Shown here: positions 21,301 through 30,471 of the stretch, in pieces | Position numbering within the stretch: position 1 is the first letter of the stretch | Layout of the letters: each line of letters starts with the position of its first letter | Source: Neonectria sp. B-13 | Taxonomy: Eukaryota > Ascomycota > Sordariomycetes > Hypocreales > Nectriaceae | Length of the DNA stretch: 64,000 nucleotides | Reading direction: 5' to 3' | Assembly (NCBI GenBank): GCA_002682825.1 | Contig: NOKP01000004.1 | Location: 203,711 to 267,710 of the forward strand | Notes under the pieces: generated by a model | Databases searched by the model: none | Seen by the model: the letters and a program-made list of their open reading frames with translations, nothing else | Told to the model about the DNA's origin: nothing | Translations under genes and position numbers: made by a program

Positions 21301-22412
21301 CGGTACACTTCCTAGCTGTTAAAGCACGACACCTGGATTGCCCAAATCAGTGTCTGATGTTAGCACATCGATACTTAAACCACAACAGGCTGGTCGATGT
21401 GGTTGTTTCGTGCATAGCTGATGGGATCGAATCATGGCCTGCATCTCCGAAGGAGTTGAAGAACAAATGCGACTGTCGTGCATACAGAGTTATCAGCATC
21501 CACAAAGATGTTTCGCTGTTCATTTCCGAGGGCTATCAGGCGCGCAAGAACCCGTTGATGGATTTGTTTGCTCGAGTTTCACTGGGCGATCACGATGACA
21601 TCGTTTCCTGGACATTTCGCTTGGGACAGGACATGAACCCCACGGCACTCTCCCAAGCGAGAACTCGTTGTGGGAAATCCCTTATTGACATCGTTGCTGC
21701 TACTCCAAACGAAGACGGACGGGAAATAATCAATTGGCTTCTCGAGCAAATTGGGTGGCCGACCAGCCGAACACTATCCACTTTTTCACAGCCAGATGGA
21801 GAACGACAGTTCGTCACGAATGGGCTATATGAAGCAATGAGGATCGGTGCTGTGTACAACACTGAGGTGCTTCTTGATGCATGCTACCGATCAGGCGGTC
21901 CTCACCCTCTCGACTTGGGACTTTGGTATGCCGTGTTTTCCAAGGCTTTCAGCTTCTTCTGGCCGACAGACGTTGCAGTGGCGATGATTCGGGCTTTTCT
22001 CGAGCCCTTAGAAGGCGAGCAGCGCATTCAATGTTACGAGAAACAATATCACTACGCTGTGTCGTCCAAGAACTGGCCGTTGATCGAAATTTTGGAGACT
22101 TTGGCACGTGCACAGGTAGGTGTGCTGTTCTGGGACCGATCGGGTGGTCCTGTCAACGAGGTGTGGTCTTGTGTGCAAGAGGTATACCGTTGTGAGGGGT
22201 GTTCACCGGTATTCCCCGTTTCGGAACGCTCCTGCGTTCTGATCCAACACGTTATCTTGAGATTCTGCAAGCGTCACAAGAGGCTGGTATCGAAAGTGAT
22301 AAAACATTGTCCTGAGCGTACCAATGACTCAGTCGTCGGTCAAGCTTGCCGTCATCTCCAAGGAATATTGGCACAGTCAGAGGTAGAGTCCATGCAGCTG
22401 TCTGCCAAATAG
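18311..22412 (+). CDS. NACHT-domain NLR (STAND protein), 1259 aa, seven exons
   Basis: Exons: 18311-18676, 18725-18917, 18969-19229, 19286-19459, 19515-19539, 19598-20197, 20252-22412. The first two introns (48 and 51 bp) are multiples of three and stop-free, so they are less certain; splicing them restores expected family sequence such as SVRLTFL..LANFTSYF. The other four introns break the frame and are secure. The N-terminal ~300 residues resemble the helical domain often found before NACHT in fungal proteins (DUF7708-like, by eye). The P-loop GKIGSGKS (330-337) is split across the exon 4/5 junction; Walker B is IIVVDGIDECH (432-442). The C-terminal ~650 residues show no obvious ankyrin, WD40 or TPR signature. 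Likely a non-self or stress sensor acting in the cytosol. It lies between two halves of the pseudoenzyme gene cluster. Confidence 0.85.
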
Positions 22413-22472
22413 ACTCCGGGCCCTTGCAGTGCAAGCAGGTGCTTCGTTTCTCAACACACAGATGGCTTGCAG

Positions 22473-22485
22473 TTGCCAACAGCTG
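22473..22485 (+). promoter_or_regulatory. TTGCCA...CAGCTG motif upstream of the zinc-knuckle gene
   Basis: TTGCCAACAGCTG combines the TGCCA and CAGCTG words seen before the helicase-like and 455-aa genes. It lies 142 bp before the ATG at 22627 and only 60 bp after the NLR stop codon. A CT-rich then CAAC-rich leader follows. Confidence 0.35.
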
Positions 22486-22626
22486 CGGGGGCGTAAACAC
22501 ACATTCTTCTGCTTCCATTTTCCTTCGCTTCTCACTCGCACATTCTTCTCTTTTCTCTTCAACCGTCACATCAACACCATCGACACCGAAAGCAACCACC
22601 ACCAACACCGACAACAACGAACCACC

Positions 22627-23973
22627 ATGGACGGAAGCGACAACCGTCGGCCCCGTCCAGGGTACGCAAGACGCGGAAGAGATCGCGTTCCCGGAGTCTT
22701 TAGACGCCGGGTGGGTCCTGGCGGCCCAGTTCCAGCTGGACATGGCGGTCCTTCGACTGGCCAGGGCAATGCCCAGCTCCAAGCTGACCGGGGCGATGCT
22801 CAGTCCCAAGCTGGCAGAGGCAGCATCGATGCCAGACGGCCCAGCGGTTACGGAGGGCGGAACCGTGGCGTTGCCAGGAGCGGCCCAGCCGCACTGGGTA
22901 ACATCAGGAGCATGGCCATGAGTACCCAGGGAGACCATGCCGGCGGCCACACGAGAGCGGATGGGCACAACAGCAGTGCTGGAGGTGGGCGTCAGAATGA
23001 CATTTACACGCTCACCGACGATCCCTTCACCATGTTCGCCATGCGTGCCGCCAGCAGCAGGGAAACACATGCTCAGGGCTATGATCTTGTCCTTGACGCG
23101 ACCAACTGCTCCACAGTTGGGAGTTTCGTGTTCCCTGTCGAGGTCAGCTCGAGGCCCCGACACGGCCGCACCATGGACACGCTCGCCATTGACTGGACGA
23201 CCTTGAGTAGCGGCGCGGCAGCTCGTGCTCCATCCCGGCCATCAGTGACCTGGGACGTGAGTCCGGACGAAGAGGAAGAAGTCCGCGCCATCTTGGCCGA
23301 CATGCCAGTCAGGCCAGAGGCCCGAATCAAAGGGGTGATGGATGTTGACGCGCCTGACAAAGAGCAAGCGGGCAATCGATCATGTGCTAACTGTGGTCTG
23401 TCCGGGCATGTGGTCATCGATTGCTGGAAGGCTCGGCCTGACGGCACCATCCACGGCTGTGGCTGTTGCAACTCCGGTGACCATGCCACCGAGAAATGCC
23501 CCAGCTTCCCGGACAAGGCCACCCAGCAAGTCGAGCTCCTCGTTGGTAAGCGCGGCAACTTACCTCCACTGGCATCTCCCTGGTGGCATCCCATCCTGTT
23601 GGAAGCTTTGTGGGATGAACCCAGGATGAAACCACCCGCGAGGTTCCCGTGGACTTCAGACTTCGCGAGCCTGATCATGCAGGACAAGGCGGTACAGGCG
23701 TACCTGCGCCAGACGGTTGAGAAGGGGGGCCAGCCCAATGTCAAGTACGTGGATCCCAGCACAGAGTCCTGGGATGCCACTCAAAAAAACCTTGGCAAAA
23801 ACTGTGTCCCTCTCGAAGCCGCAAAGGCCGTGGAGGCGGCCCATGTCGACCTTCGCTGTATTTTGCGGCCCTCGATGTCCTGCAGGCACCTTCTTTCTCA
23901 ACAAGAGAAGGAATTTCTTGAGAAGTTTGCCTTCAAGGGGGCACAAGGGGGCACAAGGTGGCCCCCGAAATGA
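22627..23973 (+). CDS. Double CCHC zinc-knuckle protein, 448 aa
   Basis: Single exon. The ATG at 22627 has a near-ideal context (ACCACCATGG) after a CT-rich and CAAC-rich leader. The N-terminal ~130 residues are Gly/Arg/Ala-rich and probably disordered. A conserved-looking core follows (DPFTMFAMRAASSRETHAQG ... GSFVFPVEV). Two perfect CX2CX4HX4C knuckles lie at 253-266 (CANCGLSGHVVIDC) and 278-291 (CGCCNSGDHATEKC). The remaining ~150 residues have a Trp/Pro-rich segment and no known domain. Zinc knuckles bind single-stranded nucleic acid, as in retroviral-type Gag and fungal RNA-binding proteins; no protease, reverse transcriptase or integrase is nearby, so a retrotransposon Gag is not supported. 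A truncated relative starts at 27336. Confidence 0.8.
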   Translation: MDGSDNRRPRPGYARRGRDRVPGVFRRRVGPGGPVPAGHGGPSTGQGNAQLQADRGDAQSQAGRGSIDARRPSGYGGRNRGVARSGPAALGNIRSMAMSTQGDHAGGHTRADGHNSSAGGGRQNDIYTLTDDPFTMFAMRAASSRETHAQGYDLVLDATNCSTVGSFVFPVEVSSRPRHGRTMDTLAIDWTTLSSGAAARAPSRPSVTWDVSPDEEEEVRAILADMPVRPEARIKGVMDVDAPDKEQAGNRSCANCGLSGHVVIDCWKARPDGTIHGCGCCNSGDHATEKCPSFPDKATQQVELLVGKRGNLPPLASPWWHPILLEALWDEPRMKPPARFPWTSDFASLIMQDKAVQAYLRQTVEKGGQPNVKYVDPSTESWDATQKNLGKNCVPLEAAKAVEAAHVDLRCILRPSMSCRHLLSQQEKEFLEKFAFKGAQGGTRWPPK

Positions 23974-24131
23974 CGGTCGCCCCCCAAACCACCCTCCTTC
24001 ATAGAGCTTTGTCTTGAACAGCGAGAACGTCCTACTAGCTCGAGTGGGTAAGAGGATCATCGGGTAATGAGAAGCAAAATGCTGTTTGGAGCCTGCCTTC
24101 GAGGCAAGGTCTACGGTAGTCTGAGTTGCTG

Positions 24132-24173
24132 GATGAGTTGCCCAAGCGGCGAGATGGGTTGCCCAAGCGGCGA
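24132..24173. repeat. 21-bp direct tandem repeat, two copies
   Basis: GATGAGTTGCCCAAGCGGCGA (24132-24152; one base over 20 only if read in full, so compare by position) is followed directly by a copy with one change at 24153-24173. Too short to call an element. Confidence 0.6.
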
Positions 24174-24554
24174 GCACTTTTATGTACATTGGCTGTTTTC
24201 AGGTTGTCCAACGCTTCCGCATCTTGTTGAAGAGTCTCACTAACAAATCTCTCAACAGATGGAGCCGATCGGCTACCCTTCATTCACGAGCAATGTGTCT
24301 ACCAAGCGATTTAAAGGCGGAAAGCCAAACGAATGAACTATTGAACACCGATGAGACAACGAGACGAGAGACGACGAAACGACCAGATGACGGAGTGGTT
24401 TAGGATAATGGGATGCTGTGGGTTGGAGAGGGAAAGATGTACTGGGCGAAATGCTACTTTCAGTGGAGTTTCGGGTGTTCAACTAATTGTGAGGGACAAG
24501 ATGGAACAAAGCCTTCAATCTAACGATATTGTGCTCATTTACAGTTATGTGTTA

Positions 24555-24614
24555 GAGGGTGGGGAATGGCACAGCATGTTCGACCGACAATGATGACAAC
24601 AAAATCCCACGTGC
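24555..24614 (+). repeat. Diverged 60-bp segment, copy 1 (copy 2 at 25373-25434)
   Basis: From GAGGGT to GTGC this segment matches 25373-25434 at roughly 70 percent by eye, with a near-identical core ACAGCATGTTC...CGACAAT. In compatible frames both encode NGTACS followed by an Asp/Asn-rich peptide. It is preceded by a splice-acceptor-like TTTACAG. Looks like a decayed exon copy. Confidence 0.4.
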
Positions 24615-24665
24615 CCACTCGGCGGTGGCATCCAGTAAGGTGAGCCAAGCGGGTGGTTCGAGCTG

Positions 24666-24840
24666 GTTTCCGGGGAGCAAATCGGGGGTATAATTTATAC
24701 CCTAGTTGCCGTCGTCTGTCTCCGAAGCGAAGCAGATCCCATGACCACATCCGCACCTGGTACCCAGACGGGACCCCGGTCGACATGCGGTCGCTTCCGG
24801 GGTCCATGTACGATGACTCGTGGAGTACCGGGGATGGCGG
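24666..24840 (+). pseudogene. Frameshifted fragment of a USP-like gene (paralog of 11583-13124)
   Basis: One frame reads IIYTLVAVVCLRSEADP and, after a one-base shift near 24735-24742, another frame reads HDHIRTWYPDGTPVDMRSLP then SMYDDSWSTGDGG. The intact gene at 11583-13124 reads QYSLVVVVCLRERNNAG, HDYIRTYRLDGRPVHMASLP and HIIDDSWSLGDEG at residues ~237-286. The match runs through the shift and then ends. This is a decayed second copy of the C-terminal USP-like region, in the opposite orientation to the intact gene. The rest of the copy was not found nearby. Confidence 0.75.
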
Positions 24841-25372
24841 CCATCAGGCTTCCCTGAGCGACGTTTCTTCTTCATTGGAGTAAGACCCCGGGCCTCGTCG
24901 TGATCCCCAGGCCTTGTCGGGATCCCCACGGAAAACTCGGCAGGGGAAACGAGGTCAATGCCATCCCCGTTCAAAATGATGCATTGAAGATTCCATGCGA
25001 GTAGCGGTTCCCATTGAAGGTAAGTCGGTCATCCATTGCAACAGCGCAAACTAACAGGCTTTGTTCTACGCGCCGACGACACCAATTGCAAGACGATCAT
25101 TGAGGTCAACCTCACGACGCAACACCAGGTGACTGGGCAACTGGCACCACTGGACGATTGACACGATTGGATACATGTTTGAACTACGTACGCGGCGGCA
25201 TGGGACAATGGGGTTCGAGGAGGCGAACGTGTGTTATCAGAAACAAAATGTTGTACAATTCCAGCAAAACTTGGCATTGGTGTTCACGGATTTTCAATGA
25301 ATTCTGCAGACAACGCGTTCGTTCACAGCGACACATCTAACAGGCGAAGATGAACGTTGCTCGTGCGAGCTG

Positions 25373-25434
25373 GAGGGTGAGGAAAACGGTACAGCATGTT
25401 CAATCGACAATCTTCGCGACAAATTTCCATGTGC
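25373..25434 (+). repeat. Diverged 60-bp segment, copy 2; possible last exon of a small Cys-rich protein
   Basis: Partner of 24555-24614. It follows a good acceptor (ACATCTAACAG, 25332-25342). The open stretch after it encodes several cysteines (ERCSCELEGEENGTACS, then KFPCAKP) before a TGA. An upstream stretch near 25058-25160 also reads as a short Cys-containing peptide after AACTAACAG. A complete gene model could not be assembled. Confidence 0.3.
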
Positions 25435-25621
25435 GAAACCATGAATTTCCGTTCTTGTTCCTACAGCCAAACCGTCCCACGCCCGCCAGAACTCTGCCAT
25501 TCCTGTGTTACCATTGTGTAAGGTCAACTTCCATCCCTCATGAGATCATCCACCTTTCACATCCGTCCCATGTGTCCGCAGTTAAGATCCCCTTGCCAAT
25601 CGCTCTATGCGTTGAACATCC

Positions 25622-27000
25622 TCAGTATACGCCCTGACTAAGGAGGTAATGATGGGCTCTGTCGATAAACCTGTTCACCTGTTGCACGCCCTCATCAGTC
25701 CAAACGCCTTGCCTAGCCCAAACGTATGCAACAATTTGAAGTCGTTCTGATGGTTTGAGCACAAGCTCGGATCGTCCCTCCTTGATTGAAAGAAGTAGTT
25801 CCAACTCCGGCACTGCACCCTCCCGCCGTTGTGAGAAAATCCTCTCGACTTTTCTCTCGTAAAGCTTGCGCGCATTCATTGTCAATTCCACGTCCCTCGC
25901 GTCTTCCCAGGAGCGGCCCAGGCCGACCCTCTGCACTGGCTCAAACTCCCCCGTCGTGTTGATGAGAAAGTCCGCCAATGGCACAGCCTGTGGAGACTGC
26001 ATGCTGCTCGACCATTCCACCACACTCCGCCACAACCGTCTTAGACATACGTGCAGCTCTCTGGGGATAACGCCGACGTCGGAACCATAAGAGGTGTTGG
26101 TGAAACCAACGACCAAGGCTCGATCGATCTTCGCGAGAGACATGCCAGCCTCTGGGGTGCCGTAGCGGACAGCGCGTCTAGGCAACTTGCCGATGTACCT
26201 CCACGAAATTTGGACTCTAGTGTCTAACCAGGCGGTGTTAAGACAATCAAGAGAACGATTCCCGGGTCCAGTAACCAGGTATTGGAAGTCGACGGCGCCA
26301 GGCACCTTCAACTCGAATGGACCGACTTCGTACGCCACGCCGGGGAACAAGAGATTCCACGCTGGAGCTCTCTCTTCCAAACGGGGGAGCCTTGGTTCAT
26401 CAGGGTATATAATCCCATCCCGGGTGTACCCTTGGTTGGGCGTAGAGACTAGGAGAGTCGACTGAGCTTGAGAAACGAGGGAAGCCAGGGCCTCTTCGAA
26501 GGTGGGCTTTCGGGGGGGTTCGGCGCTTTCACTGGTCTTGTACCTAAACCCGCGTTGGATCTGGGCTCGCTTCGAAATGTAGACGGTCGAGTATTCTTCA
26601 GAGGGGTCGGCTTCGGGTTTGCTGGGCCACGGCCAGGGAGGAGTGTGATGGGTGTCGCGAACTGGGAACGGAAGTGTTAGCTGTGCTCAGCGTAGAATGA
26701 GGAGAGGTACTCACAAAAGATTTGCCATAGAGATTCGGCCACCCGGTGCGCGAAGAAGGAAACGGGGAGTTGAGTCCAGCCTGTTTTGTGAAAGAACTCA
26801 ACGGCGGTCCACTGTGCCTCCTCTTCAAACTGCGCGATGCGGTGCAATCTCGCTGGGAGCGCCCACTCAAAGTAGGCAAGCATGTAATTTCGTCGTTGGG
26901 CGTCGGTCGGGCGGTCTCCAATCCATTGGTGCTTGAATTTGCCACAGAAAACCCCCAAGCAGCAATCCAGGTGAGAGTTTGATGATGGTGGACGATCCAT
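25622..27000 (-). CDS. Unknown 441-aa protein of the pseudoenzyme cluster
   Basis: Two exons, 27000-26715 and 26661-25622. A 53-bp intron (GTGAGT...TTCCCAG) joins them, giving QIFFRDTHHTPPWPWPSKP across the junction and an otherwise uninterrupted frame. No known domain recognised. Residues 1-95 are rich in Trp/Phe. Residues 229-236 read GNRSLDCL, like SGLDCL in the USP-like protein and like the USP Cys box, again without Cys at the nucleophile position. The C-terminal half is helical and charged (ARKLYERKVERIFSQRREG). Divergent from the truncated zinc-knuckle relative at 27336, mirroring the divergent pair at 11583/13383. Function unknown; a link to the USP-like family is only a suspicion. 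Confidence 0.7.
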
Positions 27001-27335
27001 GGTGAGTAGTTTGGGTGGTGACAGATGTGGTGAATCAGTGAAGATGGCGGATGTGAATTGGCGATGGCGAAAGGCGCGAGGTGGGAGACGCGCGTGGCTG
27101 ATGTTTCCAAGTGAATGCAGCTGCCACAGAGTGCCAACACTCACTTTTATTTCTGGGGTTTCTCTCTTTCTCTCGTCCCTCACTTCTTTTCCTCACTTCT
27201 TTTTCTCGACACCACCGCAACCGCTCTCGCCTCACTTTCGCCGTTGCCGTCGCTTGTTCTCAGTTACCACCATCGCACCATCACAATCACCGATTCACCA
27301 CTGTCACCGTCACCGTCACCGCCGTCATCGCCAGA
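27001..27335. promoter_or_regulatory. Bidirectional promoter between the 441-aa gene and the zinc-knuckle relative
   Basis: This 335-bp gap holds CAGCTG at 27118-27123, next to TGCCA words at 27122 and 27132. A CT-rich leader (27140-27215) and an ACCATCAC/GTCACC-rich leader follow before the ATG at 27336. The composition closely resembles the leader of the zinc-knuckle gene at 22627, supporting common origin. Confidence 0.4.
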
Positions 27336-27671
27336 ATGAGCCAGACAAACAACGACAACTCTCGTCAAAGCGGAGGAAGAGGACCTCACGGCTCCATCTC
27401 CAGCTCCAGCAATAGCACGGTCATCATAGTCCCAAGCATGAGTCGCACGGCCGACGGTACCTGCTGTCACAATACCGATCCCAACGGCCCGCAAATGAAC
27501 ATCGTCGGCCCGCTGCAAGGCCAACCAAACACCTTCACCATCCTCGCCAACAACAGAGACTCATACGCCGATGCCCTTGCCCTTGTTCAGCAACTGACTG
27601 GGGCCACCGAGCTGGGCAGCTTTGCTTTTGGGTGCCACCATGGGCCACCTCAACGTGGGGCTCAACCTTAA
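27336..27671 (+). CDS. Truncated relative of the zinc-knuckle protein, 111 aa (probably a pseudogene)
   Basis: The ATG at 27336 follows a leader like that of the gene at 22627. The C-terminal part (QPNTFTILANNRDSYADALA ... ATELGSFAFGCHHGPPQRG) parallels the core of the zinc-knuckle protein (DPFTMFAMRAASSRETHAQG ... STVGSFVFPVEVSSRPRHG). The knuckles are missing. One base out of frame, a coding-like stretch continues past the stop to TAA 27809-27811, including DDETALELQEWHNTHGTKIA. So the gene may be longer and broken by a frameshift near 27628. If functional as written it would be a small core-only protein. No zinc ligands are present. Confidence 0.5.
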   Translation: MSQTNNDNSRQSGGRGPHGSISSSSNSTVIIVPSMSRTADGTCCHNTDPNGPQMNIVGPLQGQPNTFTILANNRDSYADALALVQQLTGATELGSFAFGCHHGPPQRGAQP

Positions 27672-27811
27672 GAGCCAAGATTCCAGCTGATCAAGGAGCC
27701 CGTGGTGTTGGAACTGGGGACCATGGACAGTTGGACGACGAGACGGCTTTGGAGTTGCAGGAGTGGCACAACACGCATGGGACAAAGATTGCGGTGTGGA
27801 AACAGTGGTAA

Positions 27812-28184
27812 TGGAAATATAAATGAGGGTCGACACGGATTTCTCAACTTGTAGTCTCCGCCGTGGCTATTTCTCAAATTCTGAACCGGACAATTCACAG
27901 TGAATATTCCTTTGGTGACTTCACAGGTGTGCATCCTCTCATCCCACTGGTATGTAAGTACGTATGTCCATCGCGGTCGTCAGTCGGTTGGTCAGTCGGC
28001 GCACCCTTAGAAGGAACGACTTCATGTGCATAAACCCAATCAACTTCATCTTGTGAGTGATTCCTTCCGTTGTATGCGTCACATCATATGCACATTGTCT
28101 GGTTTCTATTACCACCGTCAACACAAAATTCCTGGGGATTGCGTCACCGCTTTGAACGACGAGTTCGTCGAAAGGACCACTTGA
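27812..28184. other. Intergenic, nothing recognised
   Basis: No coding or structural signal beyond short random frames between the truncated zinc-knuckle relative and the AT-rich repeat. Confidence 0.4.
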
Positions 28185-28700
28185 CCGTACTAAAGATTAC
28201 TATAGAGATTTCGCATTTAAACAGGAAGAGTAACAGAAAATACTACATAATTATATAATACTATATGGACGGTGTATAATTGTCTCATTATATATCAAAA
28301 TATAATACTACAGTTATTAGCTTAATATGTACACTAATGCATTTATAGTTGAAACTTGTATACAAATTTAACATTTAAGTAAAAATAATAATAAGAATAC
28401 TAAATAATTATAGAATAATATAGAAACTTAGTATAATTGTTTAATCAAGTACATAAATACAATAGTATAGTTAAAAGCTTAAAGTATATACCAATACATT
28501 TATAGTTAAGATTTCCATATAAATTTAACATTTAAGCAAAAATAACAATAAAAATACTAAATAATTACAGAATAATATAGAAACTTAGTATAATTGTCTT
28601 ATTAAGTATAAAAACACATAGGTATAGTTATAAAGTTAAAATATACACTAATGTATTTATAGTTGAAATTTCCATACAAATTTATCATTTAAGCATAAAG
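28185..28700. repeat. AT-rich tandem repeat with a 157-bp period, about 3.3 copies
   Basis: The word TTTATAGTT recurs at 28342, 28499 and 28656, exactly 157 bp apart. The flanking text (ACATTTAAG..AAAATAATAATAAGAATACTAAATAATTA, GAATAATATAGAAACTTAGTATAATTGT as two shorter words) recurs with small changes. The first copy (from about 28185) is more diverged. The extreme A/T bias suggests RIP acting on a duplicated sequence. No coding capacity. Confidence 0.8.
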
Positions 28701-29164
28701 GCTCATCCCTACTCTATGTCCGCACAAGGTAAATCCCAAGCTTAGAGTCCATCCTCCACGCCACCATAGCGCGCCGTGGGATAAAGTCCAACATCAAGAT
28801 GCCCTCACCAGGACACGGCAACCTGAAAAAAGCCAGCTGGTTGTCTCTGTGTACTTCGATGGTGACAACACCGAGACTCTCTGGGCTGGGACCGAAAATG
28901 TGCCTATGCCATTGGGAAACGAGGTCGATGATTGCACAGGCAGAAGTAGTGAGATATGAGTGGCTGATAGGTAATAAATGTACAAGTATGACCTGTGTTT
29001 ACGAGAATATCCACGGCTGATTATGACTACGAAGGCGGCCACTCTAGTTTATTGTATTTAATTATTACCTTTCCTTCAAGATCTCTTGTTTCGGCTTTTG
29101 AGTCACACGGCCAGGCCACAGCCCAGATTTATTTGGCGGTCAGTGTGAATATGAGAATAGTGGC
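28701..29164. other. Intergenic, nothing recognised
   Basis: A return to normal base composition after the AT-rich repeat. Only short open frames with no domain or signal-peptide character. Confidence 0.35.
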
Positions 29165-29977
29165 TTACCCGAATCGGCCGTTCCTCCTCCTGCTCCGTAC
29201 ACAGCAAAAGATACACGAGCCAACAAATGACGCTGCAATAAGAGGAATGCCAATACAGATGAAAAATACACAGGCTGTGTCAGACTGGTTCCAGGCCACG
29301 GCCCAGCCTTCGTGTACCATGAGAGTCTGCTTTTCGGTCCCGCTTGACGTGCTATCGAGTTCGTCGTCGCGGCCAGCGTCCTCCGTAGAGATCACCGGCT
29401 CACCGTCGTCCCAGACCAAGCGCCCGCATGGTGCCGATAGAGAGGCGATCTCTTTTTGTGTGAACCACGGAGAAAAGTCGCTAGATTTGGCAGGTTTAGC
29501 CTCTCGACTGCGTGCTTTGACGAAGGAGTGTAACCGAACCTGTTACAGCACACAGGATTGCGAGAGATGCATCGTCGTGGTATCGTGGTTTTGCCTGGAG
29601 GGTAAGGATATTCTTTCACACAGTGTGATAGGGTTCTGGTTTGCTGACTGCTAGGCATTCGTGGTCGTCTCGGGGTTGATGTTGTTTACGCCGCAGTAGG
29701 TCCAGCCGCTGGGACACACAGCCAGGCTGAAGTGGAGGCGGCTCTCGGACGCAGCAGCATCCCAGCTGGACGGGTAGCATGATGCGACGGGCGTAGATAC
29801 CAGAACGGTCGTAATAAACGTGTCTTGGTACTTGAAGGGGATCGACTCGACGCTTGTCGACCAGTGGGACTCGCAGCCGCGGGGCTGCTTAAATGGCGTG
29901 GTGAGGGCAATTAGCTCTGTGGCTGTCGTGGTGGTATTGCCTGTCGCCGAGGCGGACGGCGTGGTGTGAGAAGGCAT
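29165..29977 (-). CDS. Single-pass membrane protein of a fungal surface type (exon model tentative)
   Basis: The likely ATG is at 29977 (MPSHTTPSAS). Exon 1 encodes a Thr/Ser-rich start, then TTPFKQPRGC and a pattern VSTPVASCYPSSW ... LAVCPSGWTYCG that I know from fungal surface proteins with one C-terminal membrane span. The last exon reads TLMVHEGWAVAWNQSD, then a hydrophobic span (FFICIGIPLIAASFVGSCIF) and a basic tail, stopping at 29165. The exons are in different frames. One frame-preserving solution is a donor at 29689 (GTAAAC) and an acceptor ending about 29549 (CTGTAACAG), but a further small exon may lie between. No clear signal peptide precedes the chosen start, so the 5' end may be wrong. 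Confidence 0.45.
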
Positions 29978-30471
29978 GATTGCCGAGGATGTGAAGGTCG
30001 AGCCTGGGTTCTGCACCGCGATAGGACGTTGACTTATAGTTGAATTTTGTCTCCAGGGCGCAGCGATCAATCAGGCCTGGTAGCAGGCACATAAGCGAGA
30101 AAGGAAACAATTCAGGTGGATGTTCGAATTGAGTTTCAAGAAATCACAGCGGGACTTCAAGCTCACTCTCCCAGAAGACCCGTACCATGTTCAGAGAGTT
30201 CAAGGGTGGCATGCCAGCGACATGAAGCTTCCCGATCAGCTCTTGGGAAACTTACAAACAGCCTTTCATCGCTATGATGCGGGATGGAATGAATGATTCT
30301 TGGGTAAAGAGTACTTTATTTAATTACCATCAGTGAATTAAGCAACATTTGGACAATACTCCAGTGCGTCATCTTCTCGGGAAAAGCTGATGGTCACCTT
30401 ATACAAGCACGACTTGAAACGAAGCCACCCCGGATACTTAAACCTACACTCCGCCGCAGATGGACCAGCTC

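Noticed and set aside
22429..22626. N-terminal extension of the zinc-knuckle protein
   Set aside because: The stretch has leader composition (CT-rich then CAAC-rich), and the ATG at 22627 has a near-ideal context.
11583..28700. Starship-type or retrotransposon element
   Set aside because: No DUF3435-like tyrosine recombinase, transposase, reverse transcriptase, protease or integrase was readable, and no terminal repeats or target-site duplications were found around the cluster; the zinc knuckles alone do not make a Gag.
28185..28700. CRISPR-like array
   Set aside because: Repeats are long, contiguous and AT-rich without unique spacers; this is eukaryotic tandem DNA.
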